DNA from: Pedobacter sp. ISL-64
GTDB taxonomy: Bacteria; Bacteroidota; Bacteroidia; Sphingobacteriales; Sphingobacteriaceae
Assembly (NCBI RefSeq): GCF_018613605.1
Contig: NZ_JAGGPU010000001.1
Span: 124,001-188,000 of the forward strand
Direction: 5' to 3'
DNA length: 64,000 nucleotides
The notes beneath the pieces are model-generated. The model did no database searches and was not told where the DNA came from. It was given only the letters and a program-made list of their open reading frames with translations. This document shows positions 26,351-36,915 of the stretch, piece by piece (the stretch's first letter is position 1; every line of letters begins with the position of its first letter). The translations under genes were made by a program, and so were the position numbers.

Positions 26351-27361
26351 ATGAAATTTTTTTACGCGCTCTCTCTGTTTGCCTGCTTATTCTTTTGTAG
26401 CTATGGGCAAGAAATCCCCCGGAGCACCCAATATATTTTTAACAATATCCTGTTGAATCCTGCATTATCGGGAATAGATAATTATACAGATTTAAAAATA
26501 GGCTTACGCAAACAGTGGAGCGGTTTAGAAGGTGCACCAAGTACACAATACCTTTCTTTAAGTACCGCTATTGGCGAAGATTTTGTTCGGAGCAATGTAA
26601 ATTCATTTGCCGGGAATGGGGACAATCCAATGAGCAGAAGTTTTGTAAACAGCTACACCGCGGCAGAGCCTCACCATGGAATTGGCCTGGTGGCCATGAC
26701 GGATAAAGCCGGTTTGGTTCGGCAGACTAATGTGAATTTAACCTATGCATATCATTTGGGCCTTACAAACGAAGTAAATTTATCAGTTGGTTTATCAGGC
26801 GGATTTAAATCGATCAGTGTTGATGTGCGCGGAATTATAGCCGATGAATCGGGCGACCCTTTATTCTCTGCCGATTATAACAACAAAATTAGACCCGATA
26901 TTGGCGCAGGTATTTGGTTGTATAGTCCACGATTTTTTGCTGGTGTTTCAGCAAAACAGCTGGTTGGAAATAAAAGCAGTATTGTAAATAATCAAGTTAA
27001 AACCAGCCCATACCAAGCGGCTACTTTTTACGGAACCGCGGGTTATAAAATATTTCTGGATGAGGATATTGCAATGATCCCCTCTGGTTTGATTTCCTAT
27101 TGGGCCAACGCTCCAGCTACTTTCGATGCCAATTTGAAATTTGCCTATCGGGATAAGTTTTGGGTTGGAACCAGTTTCAGGAACAACGATTCTTTTTCGC
27201 TTCTAGCAGGATTTAATATTGCATCGCTGGTAAACCTGAGTTATTCCTATGATGTAAATACTTCAGGATTACGTTCGGTAAATAATGGTACCCACGAAAT
27301 TGTACTGGGTATTTTATTGAATAACCGCTATCAGGTAGTTTGTCCAAGTAGGCAATTTTAA
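26351..27361 (+). CDS. Type IX secretion system PorP/SprF family membrane protein
   Basis: The signal peptide MKFFYALSLFACLFFCSYGQ is followed by the PorP/SprF signature QYIFNNILLNPALSGID...KIGLRKQWSGLEGAPSTQYLS and a beta-barrel pattern to the end. This outer membrane barrel family anchors or helps export particular T9SS cargo in Bacteroidota. The neighbouring convergent gene encodes a large protein with a type B T9SS sorting domain, a plausible client. 336 residues, normal length. Confidence 0.92.
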   Translation: MKFFYALSLFACLFFCSYGQEIPRSTQYIFNNILLNPALSGIDNYTDLKIGLRKQWSGLEGAPSTQYLSLSTAIGEDFVRSNVNSFAGNGDNPMSRSFVNSYTAAEPHHGIGLVAMTDKAGLVRQTNVNLTYAYHLGLTNEVNLSVGLSGGFKSISVDVRGIIADESGDPLFSADYNNKIRPDIGAGIWLYSPRFFAGVSAKQLVGNKSSIVNNQVKTSPYQAATFYGTAGYKIFLDEDIAMIPSGLISYWANAPATFDANLKFAYRDKFWVGTSFRNNDSFSLLAGFNIASLVNLSYSYDVNTSGLRSVNNGTHEIVLGILLNNRYQVVCPSRQF

Positions 27362-30300
27362 CGTAAAAGTGTTATGCTGCCACCTAGCGGTTTACATTCA
27401 GCCCGCAAATCGATCACATAATAATAAACCCCTGCTGGTAATTCTTTATCCCTAAATCTACCATCAAAAGGTTTGGTATAATTGCCGATCGATTCGTAAA
27501 CCAACTGACCGCCACGGGTGTAGATTTTAATATTGGTGCCCTTAAAATCTGGTAAACCCCTCACTTGCCAAACATCGTTCATACCATCCCCATTCGGGGT
27601 CATGGTGTTGGTAACCTCCAGGTTATCGTGTGTTACTTCTACATGTACCTTGGTAAACTCGCTTGTACAAGACCCCAGTTTTCTCCTCACAAAATAGTCG
27701 GCCGTTTTGGCTACCCTAAATTTGAATATTCCGTTGGTGTTTTCTAAAAATGGCTTCGTATCATCAATTTTTTCAAAGAGCTGGTAGGTGCCTTCTTCTG
27801 GTGCAATTACAGGTAAAACGATATCCGAAACATAACAAACGCGTAGATCGTTGATGATGGGAGCTATGATTTTAAAAGGCTCATCTACTACGATGTAAGC
27901 CTCGCTGATGGCATAACCACAAGATGTTTTGTCTTTTACTTCTAAACGATAGGTGCCTGCGCCAACATTAATTAGATCTTGAGTGTACTGAACAGCTTCA
28001 CCTGCTTCGTTTATCCATTTAAAGTCGTAAGCCGGAATACCACCGATTACCTGTATGCCTTTAACAGAACCTCTCTGTAAAGTACAGCCATCTTTAATTA
28101 CGGTTGCAGTATTGGATACGATGTTTAGTTTTGGCGTGATATTGATGGCGTATGGCCCTAAAATGGTTTCACAATTGTTCACATCATAGGCAAACATCCT
28201 GTAATTGCCTCCTGGCAAATTTTTAAGTTCAATAATGTTCCCTGTTTTGGTTGCACCTGCAACTGTAGCTCCAGATTCATCTACCCATTTAAACAATGTT
28301 GGAAGAACTGAGCTGAAGTTCAGATTGATACTTCCGTTAATCAACTCGCAGGTGGTGCTGTTAACGGTTGGTGTAAAGGTATAAACCGTTGGTGTTAATG
28401 CATCTATCCTAAAAGTTCTGTCTAAGGTGCAGGTATATAGTGAATTGCTCGCTCTTAATGTGTAAGTTCCTGGGGCAAGGTCAATCATTTTTATTGATAT
28501 ACCAGGGGAGTACGGTCCTTTTTTGATGCTTTGCCCGGTTGGACCTAACCACTCGTAGGTATCGGCATTGGTAATCGATACACCATCAATAACACCATTG
28601 TTAACTCCACATCTGGCTGGGGTAACTGTTCCTCCGTTAATGGCAACATCGCTATAAGTGCCGATAAAGAAAGATGAGGAAACTGGCGAACATTGCCCTT
28701 CATCAGAAACAGATAAGGTATAGTTACCACCTCCAACATTTTCCAGATCCAATGTAGTTGACACCACATCTGTACCTAAAATTCCTGTGATCGGATCACG
28801 TTTAAACCATTTGTAGTTTAAGGTACCCGTTGCATCTGTAATGGTAATGCCTACAATAGATCCGTTTTCTTTACCACATGCTGCAGAGGTGGTTTTAGTT
28901 GGATTCCCAATTTTAGGTTGAGGTTTCCTCTTAACTGTAATCGGATCAGAATCTAACGAACAGTTTGCCTCATCCGATACTTTTACGAAGTAAGTACCTT
29001 CTGGTAAATTTGTCGGGTTTCCTCTGCTTACTACTGCATTTGTTGCGGTATTTATCCACTCGTATTTTAATACACCTTTTCCTCTTAAAACCTCGGCGGT
29101 AAATGTAAAAGTGGTTTGTCCACAGATGGGAGAAATGGGTTGGATAGTAGGTTTAGTTAACTTCTGATCTTTGATGATAAACACCGATGGGAATGCTTTG
29201 CAGCCATCATCAACGGTTACCTCGTAAGTGCCTACATCTAAATTGGAGATACTTTGTGTATTTCCTTTAGGTACTCGGCTACCGTCTGTTTCTATTTTTA
29301 CCCAGCTAAAAGTAAAACCTTCGCGGGGTTCTGAGATGGTGATTGATCCATTGGCATTACAGGTTACAGGCTCTACTATCGCCTCATTTGGTAATAATTC
29401 AGCAGTAGAGAAAGGAGAGGTGGTTGCATTTAATAAGCTGGCTGTTGCAGTAACCATTCCGCTTAGGGTTCCGTTGTATTCCCAACGACCATCGCTACCA
29501 GCCTGTACAGTTGCGATATAGGTTTTGCCCTCGCAGATACCTTGGCAATTTATAGTATAAAATAGTTCTACTTCTGAATTGGGTGTAGCCCTGCCCGAAA
29601 CATAATCATTTCTTTTTTTCAGTATCTGAATGTAGGGTTGAAGGATAGATAGCGTTTTTCCGATGCCAAATGTTTTGTTGCAAAAGAAACTGTTCCTGGT
29701 GATTTTTACGGGTTTTGAAGATACCGTTTCGACACCGAAATTGTTGTTGGCAATTAAGTTTGCTTCGGCAGGTGTTGCGCCGCCGATGGTTCCTCCTGCA
29801 CCCAACTCTATTTTTACGCCAATTCCGTTACTCATCACTACTGCTCCGGCAGCATCGGTACCAATGGCATTACCGGTTAAAATAAAATCTGAATTGGTGA
29901 TCGAAACCCCTGTAGTTCTGTTTCCACCGATAATATTATTGCGCACATAAAGTGCCGTATTTACCGCATTGACCTTTAAACCTGCAATTTCTAAAGCGGA
30001 GGAAGAAAGAAATATCGGTAATTCATGGAAATCTTTTTTGCCGGTATAATCGACGCCGATTTTATTATTGATCACGTTGACATCAAACCTTGCATTGGTG
30101 GAGTACGATGACCGGGTGATATCTACATTAATCCGGTTTGCGGCAATTACGTTTCCTTCACCAGGATTATCACCACCAACATCTAGTGCACTATCGTATA
30201 AATTGGCCGAAATACCAAAAACATTGGTGTTTGGTGTTATTCCATCATATATTACCCCGATTAAGTTCGATTGGATCTTGATTTTAGTAGCGGTGATGGT

Positions 30301-30888
30301 GTTAAAATAATAGCTGTTCTGCACAATAATACCGTTAATGTTCCCTCCAATAACATTTCCTTTATTTGGAGCACCGATGGTAATATTATTTGCACGATAA
30401 TCGATTACAATTCCCGAGCCTTGAGCCATATTTACATTTTGTAAGTTATTGATCGTAGCAAAATTCCGGATGTATAAACCATAAACCTCAACGCCAGTAG
30501 TTTGGATCTGCGTGGTTGATGACTGGCCGATTACCAATCCCGAAAACGTAGTGTTTGGATACTCAGGCTCCAAAATTACTTTCGCGCCAGAAACACCAAG
30601 TGCTGGCCACGCAACCTGCGAGGTGCCATCGATTACTACATTTGAAGAAACCACAGGTAATGCCGAACGTAACCTAATGGTACGGTTGGCATTGTCGCTA
30701 GGCGTGCCTGGCAAATTGAAGTTAATGGTAAAAGTAGTTATCCTATTGGCTATAGCCGCTTGTGTTAACCCCTCTCTTAGTGTTCCAGGGCCGCTATCGG
30801 CATTACTGATTACTACATAAGTTTGAGCATATATATTATTGCAGAAAAATAAGCCGACAAATAGGGCTAGCAGTTTTGAGAAGCGCAT
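27358..30888 (-). CDS. Large T9SS type B sorting domain (gliding motility-type) surface protein
   Basis: The ATG at 30888 gives the signal peptide MRFSKLLALFVGLFFCNNIYAQ; 1176 residues. An N-terminal part (about 25-430) is a right-handed beta-helix with NIIGGN/GNAIGT-type rungs. A long run of SprB-like repeats (about 480-1050; 'GTYEVTVDDGC', 'GTYFVKVSDEANC', 'GGNYTLSVSDEGQC', 'GTYRLEVKDKTSC') follows. The C-terminal domain reads TMTPNGDGMNDVWQVRGL...YTRGGQLVYES...LPAGVYYYVIDL, the CHU_C/type B T9SS sorting signal. Probably a cell-surface adhesin. Its stop interlocks with the porP stop in TTAA. Confidence 0.92.
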   Translation of the reverse strand: MRFSKLLALFVGLFFCNNIYAQTYVVISNADSGPGTLREGLTQAAIANRITTFTINFNLPGTPSDNANRTIRLRSALPVVSSNVVIDGTSQVAWPALGVSGAKVILEPEYPNTTFSGLVIGQSSTTQIQTTGVEVYGLYIRNFATINNLQNVNMAQGSGIVIDYRANNITIGAPNKGNVIGGNINGIIVQNSYYFNTITATKIKIQSNLIGVIYDGITPNTNVFGISANLYDSALDVGGDNPGEGNVIAANRINVDITRSSYSTNARFDVNVINNKIGVDYTGKKDFHELPIFLSSSALEIAGLKVNAVNTALYVRNNIIGGNRTTGVSITNSDFILTGNAIGTDAAGAVVMSNGIGVKIELGAGGTIGGATPAEANLIANNNFGVETVSSKPVKITRNSFFCNKTFGIGKTLSILQPYIQILKKRNDYVSGRATPNSEVELFYTINCQGICEGKTYIATVQAGSDGRWEYNGTLSGMVTATASLLNATTSPFSTAELLPNEAIVEPVTCNANGSITISEPREGFTFSWVKIETDGSRVPKGNTQSISNLDVGTYEVTVDDGCKAFPSVFIIKDQKLTKPTIQPISPICGQTTFTFTAEVLRGKGVLKYEWINTATNAVVSRGNPTNLPEGTYFVKVSDEANCSLDSDPITVKRKPQPKIGNPTKTTSAACGKENGSIVGITITDATGTLNYKWFKRDPITGILGTDVVSTTLDLENVGGGNYTLSVSDEGQCSPVSSSFFIGTYSDVAINGGTVTPARCGVNNGVIDGVSITNADTYEWLGPTGQSIKKGPYSPGISIKMIDLAPGTYTLRASNSLYTCTLDRTFRIDALTPTVYTFTPTVNSTTCELINGSINLNFSSVLPTLFKWVDESGATVAGATKTGNIIELKNLPGGNYRMFAYDVNNCETILGPYAINITPKLNIVSNTATVIKDGCTLQRGSVKGIQVIGGIPAYDFKWINEAGEAVQYTQDLINVGAGTYRLEVKDKTSCGYAISEAYIVVDEPFKIIAPIINDLRVCYVSDIVLPVIAPEEGTYQLFEKIDDTKPFLENTNGIFKFRVAKTADYFVRRKLGSCTSEFTKVHVEVTHDNLEVTNTMTPNGDGMNDVWQVRGLPDFKGTNIKIYTRGGQLVYESIGNYTKPFDGRFRDKELPAGVYYYVIDLRAECKPLGGSITLLR

Positions 30889-31059
30889 AAAATTGTTTGG
30901 TGCAGCCAAAATACAAATAAACTATTTAGTGGCTAGCGTTTTAGTGAAACAAACGTACATTATTTTTCTGAAAAATAATTGAGCGCTTGACTAAGCATAC
31001 GCTCGTTTTTATTATCGCGATTGATCAAATTGTAATGCTATTTGTGGATTGGCCTAAAT

Positions 31060-31094
31060 AAAAAAGGCATCCTGAAAATCAGAATGCCTTAAAA
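31060..31094 (-). terminator. Terminator of the RND efflux operon
   Basis: AAGGCATCCTGA (31064-31075) faces TCAGAATGCCTT (31081-31092); on the minus strand the stem is followed by TTTTTATTTAG. It lies 15 nt after the stop of the tolC-like gene. Confidence 0.8.
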
Positions 31095-31109
31095 TTTGTT
31101 AATTATTGT

Positions 31110-32510
31110 TTATTTCCAGCCACCGCCTAATGCGCGGTATAGGTTTACCACCGATTGTAGTTTTTGTAATCGATCGTTAATGCCACTTAATTGGGCTGCT
31201 AACAAACTTTGTTCTGAAGTTAAAACGTCAGTATAGTTTGTTGCCGAACTATAACGTAACAATTCTTTGGTAAAATCCACTGCTTTGGTTAACGAGGCAA
31301 TTTGTTTTGCCCTTGTTTCTTCTTTTTCTGAAGCTGTTTGATAGGCGTACAAAGCATTCGATACTTCCTGTCCACCGGTTAACAGTGTTTGTTGAAAGTT
31401 GTAAAAAGCAATCTGTTGATTAGCCTCAGCTGTTTTTAAACGTGCTTTGTTTGCGCCTTTAGCAAAAATTGGCTGCGTTAAACCCCCTACCAAATTATAG
31501 AAAATAGATTTGCTGAAGAAATCCTGTAATTGTAAGCTTGATAAGCCGCCTGTTGCTGTAATGGTTAAAGCAGGATAAAAATAAGCTTTAGCTACGTTTG
31601 TGTTTTCGAAAGCCGATCTGAAACCAAATTCAGCAGCTATCACATCCGGACGGTTTTTTAACAATTGTGCAGAAACGCCGGTTTGTAAATTAGCATAAGG
31701 GGTCTGTTGATCCAAAGTTGTGCGGTTAATCGCATTCGGCGCTTTAGCCACTAAAACACTTAATGCATTTTCAGCTTCTTTAATGCTTCTTTTCAAATCG
31801 GGCAAGGTTACCTGAGCGGCGTATAAATTGGCTTCACTCTGTACAACAGCCGCGCCATTAACTACGGCGCCTTGTTTTAACGCTTTCATGGTTTCAACAT
31901 CCTGTGTTCTAACCTTAATGGTCTGCTCGGTAATGGCCAATTGTTTGTCAAGGGCCAATAAAGCATAATAATTATTAGCGATGGTAGCAATTAACTGTGT
32001 TTGGACAGCGCGTTTTGCTGCATCACTTTGTAATAAAGTAGCGTAAGCACCACGCTTTGCACTACTTAATTTCCCCCAAATATCAGCTTCCCAGCTGGTA
32101 CTCAACTGTGCTTTATAGGTTTGGGTTTCCAGGTTAATGTTAATCCCTGCCGGAAAATTCTGCGCTGCTGCCGAAGCTTTATTGTCGGTTACATTTACAT
32201 CAGCCTGTAAGCTTGGCAATAATGCTCCACGACTTTGTATTAGTGTTGCTTCTGCAATTTTAATGCGCTCGATGGCCTGTTTCAGGTCTAAATTTTCATT
32301 TATCCCCTGTTGGATCAGTGATTGTAAAGTGGTGTCTGAAAACAACGTTTTCCATTGCACATCGGCAATGGTTGTTGTATCGGTATTATTGTTATCACGG
32401 TATAAACCTTCGCTCTTAAGTTGTGGGCGCTCGTATTTTTTAGTTACACAAGCGCTTAGGCTGAGGATGGCTACACCGATTAAAATGGAATGCTTATATC
32501 TAAATTTCAT
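31110..32510 (-). CDS. Efflux outer membrane lipoprotein (TolC/NodT family)
   Basis: Outer membrane channel of the tripartite efflux pump encoded here. Lipoprotein signal with lipobox LSAC (MKFRYKHSILIGVAILSLSAC). Two outer membrane efflux repeats with long coiled helices (LIQQGINENLDLKQAIERI..., QQIAFYNFQQTLLTGGQEV...) and a conserved LLKNRPDVIAAEF between them, as in NodT family proteins. 466 residues. Last gene of the operon, 10 nt after the permease stop. Confidence 0.92.
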   Translation of the reverse strand: MKFRYKHSILIGVAILSLSACVTKKYERPQLKSEGLYRDNNNTDTTTIADVQWKTLFSDTTLQSLIQQGINENLDLKQAIERIKIAEATLIQSRGALLPSLQADVNVTDNKASAAAQNFPAGININLETQTYKAQLSTSWEADIWGKLSSAKRGAYATLLQSDAAKRAVQTQLIATIANNYYALLALDKQLAITEQTIKVRTQDVETMKALKQGAVVNGAAVVQSEANLYAAQVTLPDLKRSIKEAENALSVLVAKAPNAINRTTLDQQTPYANLQTGVSAQLLKNRPDVIAAEFGFRSAFENTNVAKAYFYPALTITATGGLSSLQLQDFFSKSIFYNLVGGLTQPIFAKGANKARLKTAEANQQIAFYNFQQTLLTGGQEVSNALYAYQTASEKEETRAKQIASLTKAVDFTKELLRYSSATNYTDVLTSEQSLLAAQLSGINDRLQKLQSVVNLYRALGGGWK

Positions 32511-32520
32511 GGTTTTAAAA

Positions 32521-35500
32521 TTAATGTGGACGGTTAACCGCTAACTCGTACTCTTCTTCTGTTTGTTCGCGATCAATGCCTTCCTCAAAAGGAGAATTGC
32601 TACTGATTTTTTCCTGTAAGGTTTGGAAAACAATGAACAAGGCTGGGATTACAAACACGCCGAATATAGTACCGATTAACATACCGCCTACAGCTCCGGT
32701 ACCAATTGACGTATTACCTGCTGCACCAACACCTGATGATAACATTAAAGGCAATAAGCCCAGGATAAAGGCAAAAGAGGTCATCAAGATCGGACGTAAA
32801 CGGGCAGTTGCACCATCAATAGCCGAGTTAATAATACTCATTCCCTTTCGTCGCCTGTCTACCGCGTACTCTACAATTAAAATGGCATTCTTTGCCAGTA
32901 GCCCCACAAGCATGATCAAGGTAATCTGCGTATAGATGTTATTATCTACACCAAATATCTTATCAAAGATGAATACTCCGGCTAAACCAATTGGCAGCGA
33001 AAACAATACCGCTAATGGTAAGATATAACTTTCGTACTGTGCCGAAAGCAGGAAATAAACGAAGACTACGCAAAGTAGAAAGATAAAAATCGTCTGACTT
33101 CCACTGCTTACCTCTTCACGCGATAAACCGGAGAACTCATATCCATAACCTGCTGGAAGATGAATCGCGGCTTCTTCCTGAATCGCTTTAATGGCATCAC
33201 CAGAACTAAATCCTGCATTCGGGTTACCCGTAACTGCAATTGAGGTATACAAATTGAAACGTGAAATAGCCTGTGGCCCGTAAACTTTTTCTAAAGTGAT
33301 AAACTCAGAAATAGGAGCCATTGTACCGCTCGAATTACGCACATAAATACTGGTTAAACTTTGCTGATTAGCACGGTATTTAGCATCTGCCTGGTACATT
33401 ACCCTGTACTGTTTCCCAAATTTATTAAAGTTTGAGGCATAAACACCACCATAATAACCCTGCAAAACACCCAACACATCGCTAACCGTTAAGCCAGCTT
33501 GTTTCACTTTTGCCACATTTACATCGATCTGATATTGTGGGAAATTCGGGTTGAACGAGGTTGATGCATATTGAATTTCAGGACGTTTACTCAACGCGGC
33601 TAAAAATGCATTACCCACTTCGTTGAATTTTTTGATATCGCCACCGGTTTTATCCTGTAACTGGAACTCGAAACCACCACCGGTACCAAAACCCTGAATG
33701 GTTGGCGGAGCAAAGAAAATTACCTTCGCACCTTTAATGCTGGATGCTTTTGCAAATAATTCACCAATAATGGCTTTAACATCACGCTTACGTTTATCCC
33801 ATGGTTTAAGCCTTGCGATAACCATACCATAAGAACTACCCGAGCCGCTGATCAAACTTCGGCCAACAACCCTAAATGTAGCCTCTACTTCTGGCACCTT
33901 ACTTACAATATCATTGATTTTTACAATAATTTTATCGGTTTCTTCCTGTGACGTAGAAGGTGGTAATGAAATATCAGAGAAAACCGTTCCTAAATCTTCG
34001 TTTGGCACGAAACCTTTAGGCGTTGTATTCATAATCCACACTAACACCACTGCGAAAACAGCAATTCCTAAACCTGCAAGCCATCTTTTTTTGCCTAAGA
34101 AGCCAACAGAGCGTTTATACTTTTGCGTTACGGCATCAAATGAAGTATTGAAAGCAGTATAAAAACGTTGTAAGAAATTTTTACTTTTTTCGTGATCTTC
34201 TGCGTGCGGTTTTAAGAACATCGCACATAGTGCCGGACTTAATGTTAAGGCGTTGATCGCTGATAAAATAATCGCGATAGCCAGTGTTAAACCGAATTGT
34301 TTATAAAATACACCCGACGAACCCTGGATAAAACTTACCGGAATAAATACTGCCGCCATTACCAGTGTAATCGAAATAATCGCACCACTAATGTCATCCA
34401 TCGCATCTTTCGTTGCCTTTTTAGGGTCTTTGTAACCAGCATCGAGCTTGGCATGCACGGCCTCAACCACCACAATGGCATCATCCACCACAATACCGAT
34501 GGCCAGTACCAATGCAAATAAGGTTAACAGGTTGATGGTAAAACCGAACAGACTCAGGAAGAAGAAGGTACCAATAATAGCCACCGGAACACTGATTGCC
34601 GGAATCAAAGTTGAACGGAAATCCTGTAGGAAAATAAATACCACTAAGAATACCAAAATAAATGCTTCGATCAAGGTATGGATTACCTTTTCGATTGAGG
34701 CATCCAGGAAGTTATTTACGTTAACTACGGTTTCATAATGAACACCTTTAGGGAAAGAAGTTGCTGCTTTATCTAAAGTTTTGATCGAGTTTTCGATTAC
34801 TTCTTTCGCATTCGAGCCCGCTGTTTGACTAATTGCAATACCTAAAGCAGGTTTGCCGTTAAACTTTACATAACTGGCATAACTTTGTGCACCAAGTTCT
34901 ATCCTGGCCACATCTTTTAGACGAAGAATCTGTCCGTTTGCATCCGCCTTAATAATGATGTTGCTAAACTCAGTTTCCGTTTTTAAACGGCCACTATATT
35001 TTAATGTGTATTGAAAAGCCTGATTTCCCTGCTCCCCAAACTGACCTGGTGCAGCTTCGATGTTTTGCTCTGCCAAGGCTACACTTACATCATTCGGTAC
35101 CAGACCATAAACAGCCATTACTTCTGGCTTAAGCCAGATACGCATGGTATAATCTAAAGTACCAAATGCACTTGCATCACCCACACCGCTAATCCTTTTA
35201 ATTTCAGGGATGATGTTAATGTTGGCATAATTCTGTAAAAACTTCTGATCGTATGATGGATCATCACTGTAAATGGCAAAAATAAGCAAGTTACTCGCCT
35301 GTCTTTTTGCTGTAATTACACCCGATCTGGTTACCTCTGCAGGTAATAAACTGGTTGCCCTGGCTACACGATTCTGTACGTTAACCGCTGCTAAATCGGC
35401 ATTTGTGCCCAATTTAAAGTTAACGGTAATGGTTGCGGTACCATCATTACTGGCACTGGAAGTCATGTAGGTCATGTCTTCCACACCATTTATCTGCTCT

Positions 35501-35697
35501 TCCAGCGGAACAACAACACTACTCATAACCACATCGGCATTTGCCCCCTGGTACGAAGCCGATACCTGAACGGTTGGCGGTGCAATTTCGGGGTATTGAG
35601 AGATGGGTAAAGTTACAAGGCCTAATACACCTAATATTACAATTATAATGGATATAACTGTTGATAAAACGGGCCTATCTATAAATTTCTTAAACAT
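32521..35697 (-). CDS. RND efflux permease, HAE-1 family (AcrB/MexB-like)
   Basis: Inner membrane drug/proton antiporter. 1058 residues with twelve transmembrane helices and two large periplasmic loops. Diagnostic segments: MFKKFIDRPVLSTVISIII, YPEIAPPTVQVSASYQGANAD, the proton relay Asp pair in GIVVDDAIVVVEAV, FIQGSSGVFYKQF, KGFVPNEDLG, and GLLAKNAILIVEYA with the relay Lys. HAE-1 members export hydrophobic antibiotics, dyes and detergents; the specific substrate cannot be told. In operon order adaptor, permease, outer membrane channel. Confidence 0.95.
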   Translation of the reverse strand: MFKKFIDRPVLSTVISIIIVILGVLGLVTLPISQYPEIAPPTVQVSASYQGANADVVMSSVVVPLEEQINGVEDMTYMTSSASNDGTATITVNFKLGTNADLAAVNVQNRVARATSLLPAEVTRSGVITAKRQASNLLIFAIYSDDPSYDQKFLQNYANINIIPEIKRISGVGDASAFGTLDYTMRIWLKPEVMAVYGLVPNDVSVALAEQNIEAAPGQFGEQGNQAFQYTLKYSGRLKTETEFSNIIIKADANGQILRLKDVARIELGAQSYASYVKFNGKPALGIAISQTAGSNAKEVIENSIKTLDKAATSFPKGVHYETVVNVNNFLDASIEKVIHTLIEAFILVFLVVFIFLQDFRSTLIPAISVPVAIIGTFFFLSLFGFTINLLTLFALVLAIGIVVDDAIVVVEAVHAKLDAGYKDPKKATKDAMDDISGAIISITLVMAAVFIPVSFIQGSSGVFYKQFGLTLAIAIILSAINALTLSPALCAMFLKPHAEDHEKSKNFLQRFYTAFNTSFDAVTQKYKRSVGFLGKKRWLAGLGIAVFAVVLVWIMNTTPKGFVPNEDLGTVFSDISLPPSTSQEETDKIIVKINDIVSKVPEVEATFRVVGRSLISGSGSSYGMVIARLKPWDKRKRDVKAIIGELFAKASSIKGAKVIFFAPPTIQGFGTGGGFEFQLQDKTGGDIKKFNEVGNAFLAALSKRPEIQYASTSFNPNFPQYQIDVNVAKVKQAGLTVSDVLGVLQGYYGGVYASNFNKFGKQYRVMYQADAKYRANQQSLTSIYVRNSSGTMAPISEFITLEKVYGPQAISRFNLYTSIAVTGNPNAGFSSGDAIKAIQEEAAIHLPAGYGYEFSGLSREEVSSGSQTIFIFLLCVVFVYFLLSAQYESYILPLAVLFSLPIGLAGVFIFDKIFGVDNNIYTQITLIMLVGLLAKNAILIVEYAVDRRRKGMSIINSAIDGATARLRPILMTSFAFILGLLPLMLSSGVGAAGNTSIGTGAVGGMLIGTIFGVFVIPALFIVFQTLQEKISSNSPFEEGIDREQTEEEYELAVNRPH

Positions 35698-35745
35698 AAT
35701 TAATATGGATTACACTGATGTAGTGTGATTGCACTGACTATATTG

Positions 35746-36915
35746 TTATTTTTTTATTTCAGCATAAACTGAATCGGTGTTTTTTACCTCAGGTTTAATT
35801 TTAATCCCGTCTTTTAACGATTGAAAGCCTTCTAAAATAACTTTATCTCCAGCTTTAAGTCCTTTGGTAACCACGTAGAAATTACCCTTGGCTAATTCCA
35901 TCACTTCAATTTGAGTGTTGACCACCTTAGCCGAATCGCCTAAAATGTAGACGAACTTTTTGCCCTGTAAATCGATAGTTGATTTTTGAGGAACTAGAAT
36001 TGCATTTTCAACATGCTGAGGAATTCTAACCGATGCACTTGCGCCATTTTTTAATAAGAAAACCGGATTAGGGAAGGTTGCCCTTAAACTTGCCGAACCA
36101 GTGCTGGTGTTAATCTGCCCGTTGATGGATTCAATCTTGCCGTTCTGCGCATAGATTGTTCCATCGGCAAGGACCAAACTCACCGCCGGAATATTTTTCA
36201 TTTGCTGTGCAAGTGTGTTGCCTTTATAGGTATTGGAAAAATCTAAAAGCTGTTTCTCGTTTAATGAGAAATAGGCGTAAACCTTAGAAGTATTAGAAAC
36301 AGTAGTTAACGGCTGCGTACTGCTGCTGCTCACTAAACTTCCATTTCTGAAAGGGATACTACCAACTACGCCATCAACAGGGCTGGTAATCGAAGTATAA
36401 CCTAAATTAACCTGTGCATTTACCAATTCTGCTTTCGCTTGTGCCAGTGCAGCTTTCCTGCTTTGAAGCGTTAGCTGCGCTGCATCCAGATCGTATTTGC
36501 TAATAATATCTTTTTCTACCAGGGGTTTGGTTTTATTTACTGTTAGCTGGGCAGCATTTACATCAGCTTCGGCGCTGCTAATTGCTGCTCGTGCTGTCCT
36601 AACCTGTTGCTCGTACTGTGGTGCATTAATGGTGAAAAGCAATTGACCTTTCTTAACTACAGCACCCTCATCAACCAATATTTTTTCAATGAAACCATCA
36701 ACTTTCGGACGGATATCGATGTTTTGAATACCTTCAATTGTTGCTGGATAATCAGAATCTAATGTTGTATTTTGTGTGGTTACTGTAAAAACAGGGTAAG
36801 CTTGTGGACCAGCTGCGGCTGCAGCGGCAGCTTTTTTAGCTGCATCGTTATTTCCGCAGGACGCTAGAAGCATACCAATGCTCACGCTAAAAAAGAGAGT
36901 TGTTACTTTTCTCAT
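35746..36915 (-). CDS. RND efflux periplasmic adaptor (AcrA-like lipoprotein)
   Basis: Membrane fusion protein linking the RND permease to the outer membrane channel. Lipobox in GMLLASCGNN. The lipoyl-half motifs VDGFIEKILVDEGAVVKKGQ and TSITSPVDGVVGSIP flank a coiled hairpin (about 95-165). The beta-barrel and membrane-proximal parts follow. An Ala-rich linker (AAKKAAAAAAAG) follows the lipid anchor. 389 residues, first gene of the operon. Confidence 0.94.
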   Translation of the reverse strand: MRKVTTLFFSVSIGMLLASCGNNDAAKKAAAAAAAGPQAYPVFTVTTQNTTLDSDYPATIEGIQNIDIRPKVDGFIEKILVDEGAVVKKGQLLFTINAPQYEQQVRTARAAISSAEADVNAAQLTVNKTKPLVEKDIISKYDLDAAQLTLQSRKAALAQAKAELVNAQVNLGYTSITSPVDGVVGSIPFRNGSLVSSSSTQPLTTVSNTSKVYAYFSLNEKQLLDFSNTYKGNTLAQQMKNIPAVSLVLADGTIYAQNGKIESINGQINTSTGSASLRATFPNPVFLLKNGASASVRIPQHVENAILVPQKSTIDLQGKKFVYILGDSAKVVNTQIEVMELAKGNFYVVTKGLKAGDKVILEGFQSLKDGIKIKPEVKNTDSVYAEIKK

